Shown piece by piece: positions 1-7,698 of a stretch of 64,000 nucleotides of DNA. Numbering within the stretch: position 1 is the first letter of the stretch; the number at the start of each line of letters is the position of its first letter. This stretch comes from Clostridiales bacterium (GTDB lineage Bacteria; Bacillota; Clostridia; Oscillospirales; Oscillospiraceae). The translations under genes and the position numbers were made by a program. The stretch spans positions 1 through 64,000 of the forward strand of contig JAAYJC010000013.1 of assembly GCA_012523085.1 (NCBI GenBank), given 5' to 3'. A model generated the notes under the pieces. It had not been told where the DNA came from, searched no databases, and saw only the letters and a list, made by a program, of their open reading frames with translations.

Positions 1-14
1 ATAAAGGAGAAATC

Positions 15-1514
15 ATGGTAAGAAAAACAATAAATGCTATGCTGATTTTACTTGGCCTTTTTGTTTCTGCCGGAATGGTGTTCTTTTTATTTTACCATAT
101 CCCCTCCGGTTACGGTATAATCTTATATTTTGGCTTGTATAGCATTGCTGCGATTGCAATGGTCATTTATTATCCGAAAATTGACAGCATTTCCGGCAAG
201 ATGAGACGTGCTTACGGTGGTGTAAGTGTTTTATTTACAACAAATCTGACCGTCAGAATATGTTTAATACTGTTTACGGCTATTGTATGCGGAGCGTATG
301 CGCTAAATGTCCGGCTTTTTTATGAGGGCGATATATCAGGCTTGTTATACCGATCAATCGGTCTGACGGAAGGCACGATGCATGATTATAGATATGCGGC
401 TGTGTTTCCGCACATATTGCGTTATCCGGCGTTTGTTTCCGTTTTTATGAAAATTTTCGGAAAAAGCGTTTTGGTCAATATCGCAATCAACCAGATTGCC
501 GTTATAGCTGCCGTGCAGCTTGTGTTTTCCTATCTCAAGCTGTATGTTCACCCGAAAGCTGCATTAGCAGGCGCGCTTTCGGCCGCGCTAAACCCCACTC
601 TTTGGATTTATGCAAACACGCCCAATGCGGAACTGCTGTTCGGTGTATTTGCATTGGCCGCGCTTTATTGCTTTTCTTACGGAACCGTTGGCAATTTTAA
701 AAAAGTATTCGTCGGCGCGTCGCTGGCACTGTGCGCGGCGGCTCAGTATTTTCGCCCGCTGGGAATAATCGCTTTGATTGCATTGCTCATCTCATTAATC
801 ACCGGAAGCGGTATTAAACCCAAATACAAGGCAATTCTGACTGCGGGCGGAATCGGTTTTTTTATATTATGTTCGATTTTGTCTTCAAAGATGATACCTT
901 TGCTTACAGACCATCCCGTTCCGAAAAAAAGCTACGGCTGGAATTTGTATGTCGGGGCAAGTGAACACGGTACCTGGAATGCCGCCGACGGTGAGGTGTT
1001 TCAGTCGGTATTTGAAAACACAACCACAACGGATGAAGTGCAAAACTACTTTGCTAAAAAAGCATTTGAACGGTATGCTAAGATGGGCGCGGGCATTCCG
1101 GTTCATCTGTTTAAAAAACTCTGGATCTGGACGAGCAGCGACTATATCCGGTCGGTAGCCGCTCTGGAAAGACGGTCGGGAAACGGCTTTGATTTTGGCA
1201 ACGGTTCGGCTTACCGCGCAATTATCTACATATATAACGCTTTAATGTCGCTATTTGCCGCGATGGCCGTAGCCGTGCTGCCCATCATACGGCTGAGGAA
1301 AAAAGAAACCATTGAGCCCGCGCTGTACTTTTTTGCGGGCTCGGTTTTGCTTATGATGTTTACGGAAATTGCGGAACGGTATACAATCGGTTACCGGTTC
1401 CTTTACAGTATTTTTGCCGTCCAGGCTTTTTCCGTTTTGCGTCATAACCGGAAAACAGGCGCACCGGGGAGCAGCAGCGCTGTGCAAACGACAAGATTAT
1501 CTCTCAAAAGGTGA
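15..1514 (+). CDS. Multi-spanning membrane protein, probable GT-C (GT39/PMT_2-like) glycosyltransferase
   Basis: The 499-residue protein is almost entirely hydrophobic, with about ten or more predicted membrane helices; the first two lie near residues 8-30 and 33-52. Its first extracytoplasmic loop and the following RYPAF...KIFG and TPNAELLF stretches resemble the layout of lipid-linked-sugar transferases such as ArnT and PMT_2 enzymes, which move a sugar from a polyprenyl carrier to an acceptor outside the membrane. Substrate cannot be read. The ATG follows AAAGGAG by 5 nt. Its stop overlaps the end of the convergent DUF6179-like gene by 11 nt. It could instead be a non-enzymatic membrane protein; the GT-C call is inference from topology and weak motif likeness. 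Confidence 0.6.
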   Translation: MVRKTINAMLILLGLFVSAGMVFFLFYHIPSGYGIILYFGLYSIAAIAMVIYYPKIDSISGKMRRAYGGVSVLFTTNLTVRICLILFTAIVCGAYALNVRLFYEGDISGLLYRSIGLTEGTMHDYRYAAVFPHILRYPAFVSVFMKIFGKSVLVNIAINQIAVIAAVQLVFSYLKLYVHPKAALAGALSAALNPTLWIYANTPNAELLFGVFALAALYCFSYGTVGNFKKVFVGASLALCAAAQYFRPLGIIALIALLISLITGSGIKPKYKAILTAGGIGFFILCSILSSKMIPLLTDHPVPKKSYGWNLYVGASEHGTWNAADGEVFQSVFENTTTTDEVQNYFAKKAFERYAKMGAGIPVHLFKKLWIWTSSDYIRSVAALERRSGNGFDFGNGSAYRAIIYIYNALMSLFAAMAVAVLPIIRLRKKETIEPALYFFAGSVLLMMFTEIAERYTIGYRFLYSIFAVQAFSVLRHNRKTGAPGSSSAVQTTRLSLKR

Positions 1515-2424
1515 TTAAAACATTCTCCAGGTTGCCTGCTTTTAGTGCTGCTTTGAGTCTGGGTACGGCGGAGGCGGCGATACTTTGAAGATATGCCTGC
1601 TCTGTGTATGCGCTGATGCCTGTTATATCGCAAACAGCGTCTGCGACTTTTTCAAATACCAAGACGGTTTCCGATTCGGTCCTATTACGCAAAATATCCT
1701 CAATCTGAGCCCGGTCTTTAGGTTTAATGGTCAGAGCCGCGATATTACCGTTTATCAGAGCCAGGCCGAGGGCGTTGACGGCTACCGGCTCGCAGAGGTT
1801 AATCAACAAAGTGCTGTAATCGGCACAATATTTGTATAGCAAGCTTTTTACCCTTTCCGCGTCGAAGCGCCGAAGAAACTCGTTTTCAAAAACCAGACGA
1901 CGCAAATATTCACAGATAAATTCGATGCCGTTTAGCTCCGAAATGGGATTGCATAACGGGTATTCAATCGCCGAAGGCGTTTCGTGTGAGAAATACAGGT
2001 GGTCGTAACGTAAAAAAAACGCACCCAATTCGCGCAGTGTATCACGATAGGAACGGTTTGTGATTTCGGGCGCACTCAGTTTTACCTGATCCAAAAGCCG
2101 TTTGCCCATTAAAATCTGTTCTTCGATTTCCTTTATGCCAAGCCTGTGCAGATCGGATAAAGTCATGCTTTTCAGCTGTCGTACCGCTTCCGGCATACCG
2201 CATTTTTTCAGATACAGTCCAATGGTATAGATAATCGAGCTCAGAAGCTCCTGAGCAAGCTCCGTGGTTATGGAACTGCTCTCAAAAAATCTGTAGCGGG
2301 CTGCGGTATTGCCCAGCAAATCCAACAGCCTTTGCTGCAGGAGAGCGGCATCATCGGGGGTCATAAGGCCTGAGGATAACGCTGATGCAGAAACCTGATA
2401 TAAATGCGCTTTTTGGTTGGACAT
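1504..2424 (-). CDS. DUF6179-like protein of unknown function
   Basis: A soluble, mostly helical protein of 306 residues with no signal peptide and no recognisable catalytic motif. The sequence resembles what I remember as the DUF6179 family of Clostridia, which is uncharacterised. It lies 61 nt downstream of the DUF6323-like gene on the same strand, so the two probably form a two-gene operon; the pairing itself supports both family calls. The gene ends inside the last codons of the convergent membrane protein. Function unknown. Confidence 0.65.
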   Translation of the reverse strand: MSNQKAHLYQVSASALSSGLMTPDDAALLQQRLLDLLGNTAARYRFFESSSITTELAQELLSSIIYTIGLYLKKCGMPEAVRQLKSMTLSDLHRLGIKEIEEQILMGKRLLDQVKLSAPEITNRSYRDTLRELGAFFLRYDHLYFSHETPSAIEYPLCNPISELNGIEFICEYLRRLVFENEFLRRFDAERVKSLLYKYCADYSTLLINLCEPVAVNALGLALINGNIAALTIKPKDRAQIEDILRNRTESETVLVFEKVADAVCDITGISAYTEQAYLQSIAASAVPRLKAALKAGNLENVLITF

Positions 2425-2485
2425 AAGGCGTTTCCTTTCGCGCGGTGTGTGACCGCGCCATATTACCGGTTGTGTTTGTTAAGAG

Positions 2486-2971
2486 CTAAAGCTCTTCTAT
2501 AAAAACCTCCGATTCGTTTTGCTCGCATACATCCGATTCTAATTCGTTTCGCTTTCCCCGACAAAGCGCCTCCAGTGACGTGCCGTTCAGATAGTCCATG
2601 TCTCCCCTGCAGATATAATCAAAGAAATATTTCATGTGGGCAATTAATTCGTCATCAGAAAACAGGTCCATTGATTCATTTTTGAAATAATAAAAAGAGT
2701 CCTGCAGATCACAGATCAATTCTTCATAGTTTTCCTGTGTGATAAAAGGGGAATCGCAAAACTCCGCAATGAGTTTCTTCAAAATACCCTGGCCGAATTC
2801 TACGCGGCCGGTGCTCCGGAGCGCCTCGAAACGCTTTTCAATAAGGCTTTGGATTTGTTTTTCGGATAATTGAAGGCCGTACACACCGGTGAACGCGTTG
2901 CATTGCCGCAGTTCATCCGCTGTCTGCTGTTTTAAGAGTCCTGAAAAATCAATCGGCAGAAGTCCCTCCAC
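2486..2971 (-). CDS. DUF6323-like protein of unknown function
   Basis: A small acidic, helical protein of about 161 residues resembling the uncharacterised DUF6323 family (from memory). The reading frame extends to a GTG at 2980, but AAAGAGG directly abuts that codon. The in-frame GTG at 2971 has about 8 nt of spacing and is the better start. It is the promoter-proximal member of a pair with the DUF6179-like gene. There is no transmembrane segment, signal peptide or known motif. The C-terminal tail is strongly acidic. Function unknown. Confidence 0.6.
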   Translation of the reverse strand: MEGLLPIDFSGLLKQQTADELRQCNAFTGVYGLQLSEKQIQSLIEKRFEALRSTGRVEFGQGILKKLIAEFCDSPFITQENYEELICDLQDSFYYFKNESMDLFSDDELIAHMKYFFDYICRGDMDYLNGTSLEALCRGKRNELESDVCEQNESEVFIEEL

Positions 2972-3038
2972 ATAGACCACCTCTTTCGGAATTTGGTTTG
3001 GTTTTCAGTATAGCACCGTCTATGTTAAATAAACAGAC

Positions 3039-3067
3039 TTGAATAATTGGCCAATTTGTGGTAAAAT
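3039..3067 (+). promoter_or_regulatory. Sigma-A-type promoter with no gene immediately downstream
   Basis: TTGAAT at 3039-3044 and TAAAAT at 3062-3067 are separated by exactly 17 nt, giving a predicted start near 3074. It is followed within about 25 nt by a Rho-independent terminator and only later by the decarboxylase gene. Confidence 0.6.
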
Positions 3068-3091
3068 AAACATATAAAAATGATACTGGTT

Positions 3092-3135
3092 CTCCGGGTA
3101 TAAACATCCTCTTATGTTTATGCCGGGGTTTTTTT
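3092..3135 (+). terminator. Rho-independent terminator (possible attenuator or sRNA end)
   Basis: ATAAACAT (3100-3107) pairs with ATGTTTAT (3114-3121). GC-rich flanking bases extend the stem, and seven T residues follow at 3129-3135. It lies between the promoter at 3039-3067 and the decarboxylase start, so it either ends a short RNA of about 60 nt or attenuates the decarboxylase transcript. Confidence 0.7.
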
Positions 3136-3290
3136 ATGCGTTTTACACAGGGGATTTTTACCGTTCCGTTTAGATACGCATTTATAGCGGGCCGGAACAA
3201 GGGCTGGTATAAGTGCTTTTTGTTTGCAATTGCATTTTACGGCTTAAAAAGATATGATATGTTTCGGCATTAGGCAAGGGAGGGTTGTTT

Positions 3291-4715
3291 TTGGGATTAT
3301 ATGAAGAGCTAATGGCATATCGAGATTCTGATATCTATCCGATGCATATGCCGGGGCATAAACGCAGAGACATTATGGGAAAAAGGAATCTTCCGTTCGG
3401 TTTGGATATAACCGAAATTGAAGGCTTTGATTCCCTTCATGACGCGGCCGGCACACTAAAAGACGCTATGCAAAGGGCTGCGGAGCTTTATCATAGCTGC
3501 GAAACGTTCTTTCTTGTCAACGGAAGCACAAGTGGGATTTTAGCCTCGATATTCGCAGGAATTAGCAAGGGTGGCAAAGTACTGGCGGCAAGAAACAGCC
3601 ATCACTCTATTTACAACGCCATATCTCTCAGGGAACTTGATGTCGTCTATTTATTACCGGAATATGACAATTCATTTGGTATCGCGGGGAGCATATCTGT
3701 TTCAAGCGTATTGGAAGCGTTGAAAAAGCATAATGATATCGGGCTTATCATCATTACATCGCCCACATACGATGGTGTGGTATCGGATATTCGCACCATA
3801 TGCGCGCATGCGCATGCGCACCGGATACCGGTTCTGGTGGATGAGGCTCACGGCTCGCATTTTGGGTTTTCACCGGAATTTCCTGAAAGCTCAGTGAAAG
3901 CGGGCGCCGATCTTGTTGTTCACGGGCTCCATAAAACGCTGCCCTGCTTTACACAGTCGGCCATATTGCATGTTAACGGGGATCTGATTGATCCGTTTGA
4001 AATAAAAAAAATGCTTTCCGTTTTTCAAAGCAGCAGTCCTTCGTATCTGCTGATGGCCGGGATTGATTCTTGTATTGAACTCTTGATAAATCGAGGCGAG
4101 GCGCTGTTTAACGAATACATCATGCTGATAAACGCGTTTAATAGAAAAATGAAGGGCCTGAATAACCTGCGGGTGTTTTGCAAGGGAAATGATGACATTG
4201 TATACCATCCGGCTGTTTACCATTTTGATCCCGGTAAGATCGTCATATCCTGTAGAAATACGAGTATTGAAGGGCCTTACCTGGCGGCATGTCTGCTTGA
4301 ACGCTACCGGATTCAAACGGAAATGAGCGCATCCGATTATGTGGTTGCGATGACAAGTATAGCGGATACCCGGGAGGGATTTTTGCGGTTAGGCGACGCT
4401 TTACTTTGTACCGATGAAACCATTAGGCAAACAAATTGCAGAAAGGGCGGACCGACGCTGCCTGCCATACCTGAGAAATGTATGCACATCCATGAAGCCG
4501 AAACGGCAAAAGGCAGGTTTTACCCGATTGATAAAAGCGCTGGAAAAACGTCCGCAGAATATGTCTTTGCCTACCCTCCCGGGATTCCGTTGATCGTACC
4601 CGGCGAAATCGTCTCTGAGCATATGATTGGCCAAATTACCGATATGGCAGTGCAAAGTGTTGCGATAAAAAGCACGTACGGAAAAATGCCCAAAGAGATC
4701 AAGCTGATCGGCTGA
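3291..4715 (+). CDS. Orn/Lys/Arg decarboxylase family PLP enzyme
   Basis: About 474 residues with the hallmark N-terminal MHMPGHKR motif (near residues 15-22) of the fold-type I pyridoxal-phosphate basic amino acid decarboxylases of Gram-positive bacteria. VDEAHGSHFG carries the cofactor-binding Asp, and VVHGLHKTLP carries the lysine that forms the Schiff base. It should decarboxylate arginine, lysine or ornithine, feeding polyamine or cadaverine synthesis; the exact substrate cannot be told. Length matches the short Bacillus SpeA/YaaO type. The frame opens with TTG at 3285, but AAGGGAGGG ends at 3284, so TTG at 3291 with 6 nt of spacing is preferred. A promoter-terminator pair lies just upstream and may attenuate it. 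Confidence 0.9.
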   Translation: MGLYEELMAYRDSDIYPMHMPGHKRRDIMGKRNLPFGLDITEIEGFDSLHDAAGTLKDAMQRAAELYHSCETFFLVNGSTSGILASIFAGISKGGKVLAARNSHHSIYNAISLRELDVVYLLPEYDNSFGIAGSISVSSVLEALKKHNDIGLIIITSPTYDGVVSDIRTICAHAHAHRIPVLVDEAHGSHFGFSPEFPESSVKAGADLVVHGLHKTLPCFTQSAILHVNGDLIDPFEIKKMLSVFQSSSPSYLLMAGIDSCIELLINRGEALFNEYIMLINAFNRKMKGLNNLRVFCKGNDDIVYHPAVYHFDPGKIVISCRNTSIEGPYLAACLLERYRIQTEMSASDYVVAMTSIADTREGFLRLGDALLCTDETIRQTNCRKGGPTLPAIPEKCMHIHEAETAKGRFYPIDKSAGKTSAEYVFAYPPGIPLIVPGEIVSEHMIGQITDMAVQSVAIKSTYGKMPKEIKLIG

Positions 4716-4774
4716 CGAGCAGATAGAAAATCACAGACAAGAAGGAATAATATGTTAAAAAGTGTAATAAATAA

Positions 4775-4807
4775 TTGACATTAGTATAAAATACCTTTAT
4801 ACTAATG
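4775..4807 (+). promoter_or_regulatory. Near-consensus promoter containing a perfect 12-bp palindromic operator
   Basis: TTGACA (4775-4780), a 17-nt spacer and TATACT (4798-4803) form an almost ideal sigma-A promoter for the zinc-ribbon gene. Arms CATTAGTATAAA (4779-4790) and TTTATACTAATG (4796-4807) are perfect inverted repeats separated by 5 nt. They cover the spacer, the -10 box and the end of the -35 box. A dimeric repressor bound here would exclude RNA polymerase. The regulator is not identifiable. Confidence 0.75.
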
Positions 4808-4861
4808 CTGGTGTTGAATCTATTTTCGGCATTAATATTGAATAAAGAAGGTTACCGCTAG

Positions 4862-5131
4862 ATGACAAATGACAAGACATTGACATGCAAAGACTGCGGC
4901 GCGGAATTTATCTTCACTGCCAGCGAACAGGATTTTTATGCTGAAAAAGGATTCACGAACGAACCTCAAAGATGCAGAGCCTGCCGCAACGCCAGAAAAA
5001 ACGGCGGCGCACCGAAAAGAGAGCTGTACTCGGCAACCTGCGCATCTTGCGGCAACGAATCAAAGGTACCGTTTCAGCCCAGGGATGACAGGCCGATCTA
5101 TTGCAGCGAGTGCTTTTCCAAAATGAGATAA
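4862..5131 (+). CDS. Small double zinc-ribbon protein (zf-trcl / CxxC-x17-CxxC type)
   Basis: An 89-residue soluble protein with two zinc-ribbon modules. The first has CKDCG near residue 9 and CRACR near residue 39. The second has CASCG near residue 60 and CSEC near residue 81, about 17-19 residues apart. This matches the CxxC-x17-CxxC families found in Clostridia, whose role is unknown; nucleic acid or protein binding is plausible. ATG follows a GAAGG-type site. It has its own strong promoter with a palindromic operator, so it is probably tightly regulated, and it ends at a bidirectional terminator. Confidence 0.85.
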   Translation: MTNDKTLTCKDCGAEFIFTASEQDFYAEKGFTNEPQRCRACRNARKNGGAPKRELYSATCASCGNESKVPFQPRDDRPIYCSECFSKMR

Positions 5132-5143
5132 ATAATATATAGA

Positions 5144-5190
5144 CAAAAATGCACCTCTTAAGACAAATGTCATTAAGAGGTGTATTTTTA
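5144..5190. terminator. Bidirectional Rho-independent terminator
   Basis: Perfect 10-bp arms CACCTCTTAA (5152-5161) and TTAAGAGGTG (5173-5182) are flanked by an A run on the left and a T run on the right. It serves the zinc-ribbon gene (+) and the convergent gene ending at 5200 (-). Confidence 0.85.
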
Positions 5191-5199
5191 TGTAACGGT

Positions 5200-5505
5200 T
5201 TAGACTGTGTTGTGACAAAAAGAAACAATATGTTCAATCGGAATATCACAAACAGATCCGATCCTACCACCATAGCAGCGGTTATTTCTGTTGTATTGAT
5301 GATAACCAATTGGATTGGCCGGCCCCTGTCCAAGGCGCGTCAGTATACGGATAAAATATCTATTGGCGTTTAAGAGGACGCCGCTGAATCCGGAACCGGA
5401 CGCGCCGCCGCCTGTAGTATAGACCGTAACGGTTTCACCGATATAGTTAACCAATATATCGGCAAGGCTGGCGTCTTTAGGTTCATTTTTATAGATCATT
5501 TTCAT
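5200..5505 (-). CDS. Small conserved clostridial protein, Sm-like or spore-associated candidate
   Basis: 101 residues. ATG follows GGGAGAAGC, a good ribosome binding site. The pattern of a short N-terminal helix, YIGETVTVYTTGGG, GFSGVLLNANRYFIRILT and a closing IPIEHIVSFCHNTV looks like a small beta-barrel (Sm-like) fold. I recall similar unnamed proteins in spore-forming Clostridia, but no named family. A Cys-Tyr-Gly-containing loop sits near residue 77. It stands alone between terminators. Function unknown; a spore or envelope role is only a guess. Confidence 0.65.
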   Translation of the reverse strand: MKMIYKNEPKDASLADILVNYIGETVTVYTTGGGASGSGFSGVLLNANRYFIRILTRLGQGPANPIGYHQYNRNNRCYGGRIGSVCDIPIEHIVSFCHNTV

Positions 5506-5659
5506 GCTTCTCCCGCAAGGAAAAATCTGCGAATCAAGTTTCGCGTTACAGCTAACGCAGAATAATCTACACCGCTCAACACCATATTCTATGCCGGGAA
5601 AGGCTTTTGATTGTCACTGTTCGGTTTTTTTAACATAGGTTGAATAGAGGTGAAATTGA

Positions 5660-6340
5660 ATGAACCGGAGCAAAGTTCAAACCAACAAAAAAGTGTTGTC
5701 CGATGAACTCACATATAACGGCACAGTCCTTTTAATATATACGATCGAATACCCTGAGTTCAGGGCATCCGAATATCAGTTGTGCATATCTCTTGTCAAT
5801 CAATATTATCATTCAAAGGCACTGGAACTGAAAAAATTCATTGAGACAGAGCTTTTTGAGATGGCTGTTGAACAGTATGAGACAGACATGCAAAACGGTT
5901 ATCCGGTCAGGGTGTTTGAAGCGATGTTTGTATATAAGGTCACTTATGCCTCTTCTTGCATCATCAGTCTCTATTTTGATCGCTATTTGTATACAGGAGG
6001 AGCGCACGGAAGCACAATCAGATATGCTCAGACCTGGAATCTTCAAAAATGTGCAAGAGTCAGGCTAAACAAGCTTATTACCTGCAAGGAAGGGTACAAG
6101 GCATATGTATTTTCGGAAATTATGAAGCAGATCGCAAAAAATCCGGAGCTGTATTTTGAAGATTACCCGGAACTGATCGTCGACACATTTAATGAAAACA
6201 GTTTCTATTGCACGCATAAGGGCGTCGTGATTTATTATCAGCAATATGACATCGCCCCCTATGCCAGCGGGATCAGGGAGTTTTTAATTCCGTATTCGGA
6301 ATGCGTTTTGAATCCTGAAAAGCTTTGCTTTACTGTCTGA
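5660..6340 (+). CDS. DUF4163/DUF3298 domain protein
   Basis: 226 residues. The N-terminal half (about 10-110) fits DUF4163 and the C-terminal half (about 120-220) fits DUF3298, with the typical YTGGAHG and YDIAPYASGIREFLIPY signatures. The same domain pair is found in RsiV and in the sensor regions of PdaC-like proteins, where it binds extracellular ligands. Here there is no signal peptide or membrane segment, which is unusual for the family and suggests a cytoplasmic or unclassically exported form. ATG is preceded by AGAGGTG. It is monocistronic. Confidence 0.8.
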   Translation: MNRSKVQTNKKVLSDELTYNGTVLLIYTIEYPEFRASEYQLCISLVNQYYHSKALELKKFIETELFEMAVEQYETDMQNGYPVRVFEAMFVYKVTYASSCIISLYFDRYLYTGGAHGSTIRYAQTWNLQKCARVRLNKLITCKEGYKAYVFSEIMKQIAKNPELYFEDYPELIVDTFNENSFYCTHKGVVIYYQQYDIAPYASGIREFLIPYSECVLNPEKLCFTV

Positions 6341-6396
6341 TATGTAAAGACCGCATAGCTCTGCTGCTCTTGTGTTTCGCTGAGTTCATAAGAGAG

Positions 6397-6427
6397 AAAA
6401 AGGTGTTCAAAATTGGTTTTGAACACC
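6397..6427 (-). terminator. Rho-independent terminator for the lipoprotein gene
   Basis: GGTGTTCAAAA (6402-6412) and TTTTGAACACC (6417-6427) form a perfect 11-bp stem with a TTGG loop. On the minus strand it is followed by a run of five U. Confidence 0.75.
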
Positions 6428-6484
6428 TTGAGTAATCTGACAGGAAACCTCCATGCTTTTAGTATGAAAACATTAAATAATGGT

Positions 6485-6526
6485 AATTATACTGTTCTCC
6501 GATTTATTTAAAGAACAGTATTATTT
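6485..6526. repeat. Dispersed palindromic 3'-end repeat, copy A
   Basis: TACTGTTCT (6490-6498) and AGAACAGTA (6512-6520) are perfect inverted arms with an AT-rich loop. The element abuts the stop codon of the lipoprotein gene. Related copies occur at 25492, 44670, 52055 and 52286. Confidence 0.65.
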
Positions 6527-7153
6527 AAGTGAAAACCATATTCCGCCGGAGCCGTCGAAATCCCGCAGGTATACGAGTTTCGGTGCTGGATCATCGGTGC
6601 GGACCTTCAGCGTTATGTTGCCGGTTATACTTCCGCCTTCATAAATATCTCCGGAAAGCTCCGGCTCGGGATCGACCACGGAAGGCATTTCATATTGTGA
6701 GTTTGTGGAAGAAAACGCGCTAAAATCCAGATAAGAATAAACGGAGAATGCTGTATCACTGGAGGCTGAGAGCGCTGTAATGGTCGCGTTGACAACGATA
6801 TATTCCTCCCCTTCTCCGGGGCTTTCATTAAATTGATTGGCCTGGGTTACCAAAGTCAGGGCATCTGCCCCACGTGTGACACTGTTGATTTTCGCCGATA
6901 CATCATATCCGTTATAGCTGTCAGTGATTATTTGCTCAACGCCGATTGGAGCGGGGTTCATTCGGCTGTATCCGGGCTCGGGCGTATCAGTTTCAATAGA
7001 AGGAGGTTCGGTATTCATACTTTGCTTGGTTTGAAGCGGCTCAGTATTATTTCTGTCTTGATCATTGGTTTCAATATTGCCGGGTCTTGTTCCGCAAGCT
7101 GTTAAGGACAACAAGATCAGCGCGCAAATTGCCGCAGCGGCATGCTTTTTCAT
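6521..7153 (-). CDS. Secreted lipoprotein with DUF4352-like domain
   Basis: 210 residues. An N-terminal lipoprotein signal with lipobox LTAC places the modified cysteine at residue 20. A Thr/Pro/Glu-rich linker (about 25-70) follows, then a beta-sandwich region resembling DUF4352 (about 75-210), an extracellular immunoglobulin-like fold often found on Gram-positive lipoproteins. It should sit on the outer face of the membrane; the ligand is unknown. ATG follows AAAAAGGAG. Its stop codon lies at the edge of a palindromic repeat and a terminator follows. Monocistronic. Confidence 0.85.
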   Translation of the reverse strand: MKKHAAAAICALILLSLTACGTRPGNIETNDQDRNNTEPLQTKQSMNTEPPSIETDTPEPGYSRMNPAPIGVEQIITDSYNGYDVSAKINSVTRGADALTLVTQANQFNESPGEGEEYIVVNATITALSASSDTAFSVYSYLDFSAFSSTNSQYEMPSVVDPEPELSGDIYEGGSITGNITLKVRTDDPAPKLVYLRDFDGSGGIWFSLK

Positions 7154-7307
7154 GTTGAAACTCCTTTTTAATATGGACTATTAAGCAAGTCATCGTGCTT
7201 CTATGTATTATTTCAAAATCCGATTGAATAAAGTCATGGAAAATGATACCATGAAATTAAAGTCTATCCATTACCAGCGTTGATACTTCGATGAAATGGA
7301 GGCTGCC

Positions 7308-7418
7308 ATGAAAAGATGGATCAAACCGCTGATCGTGTTTTTTTCGATTGGGATTATTTTGACTTTGGTGATCACAAAAGCAGGCGCGAACCTGCATCAC
7401 TATGTAAAGGTATGTTGA
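7308..7418 (+). CDS. Possible 36-residue single-pass membrane peptide
   Basis: ATG at 7308 lies 5 nt after GGAGG and opens a 36-codon frame. The frame encodes a basic N-terminus (MKRWIK), one hydrophobic helix (about residues 7-23) and a short tail containing HH and a terminal Cys. The ribosome binding site and topology look real, but I recognise no family and short frames with these features occur by chance. The rest of the 545-bp gap (7154-7698) holds only the strong hairpin at 7492-7543. Confidence 0.4.
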   Translation: MKRWIKPLIVFFSIGIILTLVITKAGANLHHYVKVC

Positions 7419-7491
7419 ACAGCCATAACTATCTTCAGGTTTTATTTTCAGCATCTGGACGTAAAAAGGTGAGCATCCGCAAAAGCAAACT

Positions 7492-7543
7492 AAAATGCCT
7501 GGGAGGCGAGCAGGTGTGTACCTGCTCGCCTCCCAGGCATTTT
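7492..7543. terminator. Very strong bidirectional hairpin terminator
   Basis: Two perfect 24-bp arms (7492-7515 and 7520-7543) enclose a 4-nt GTGT loop. The GC-rich core is bordered by AAAA on the left and TTTT on the right. It lies 155 nt past the end of the MATE gene on the minus strand and past the small membrane peptide on the plus strand. Confidence 0.75.
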
Positions 7544-7698
7544 TCTACACTGCGCTTAGGGAGCGTTTTTCGGTATCCGAGACATAATATAAATCTAAAT
7601 ATTTTGGAGATCAGTATAAATATGAGCCCAGTAAAAAGAAACCAAAATACTGGCATTTCAGATATTGAATCTTTTTGGTAGTTTTCCCGTTATACCGT

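Noticed and set aside
3800..3825. Alternating GCGCATGCGCATGCGC repeat in the decarboxylase gene
   Set aside because: It encodes Cys-Ala-His-Ala-His-Ala-His in frame and is explained by coding; no sign of a separate element.
7316..7681. 121-residue plus-strand frame
   Set aside because: It runs through both arms of the 24-bp hairpin at 7492-7543 and has no ribosome binding site or family likeness.
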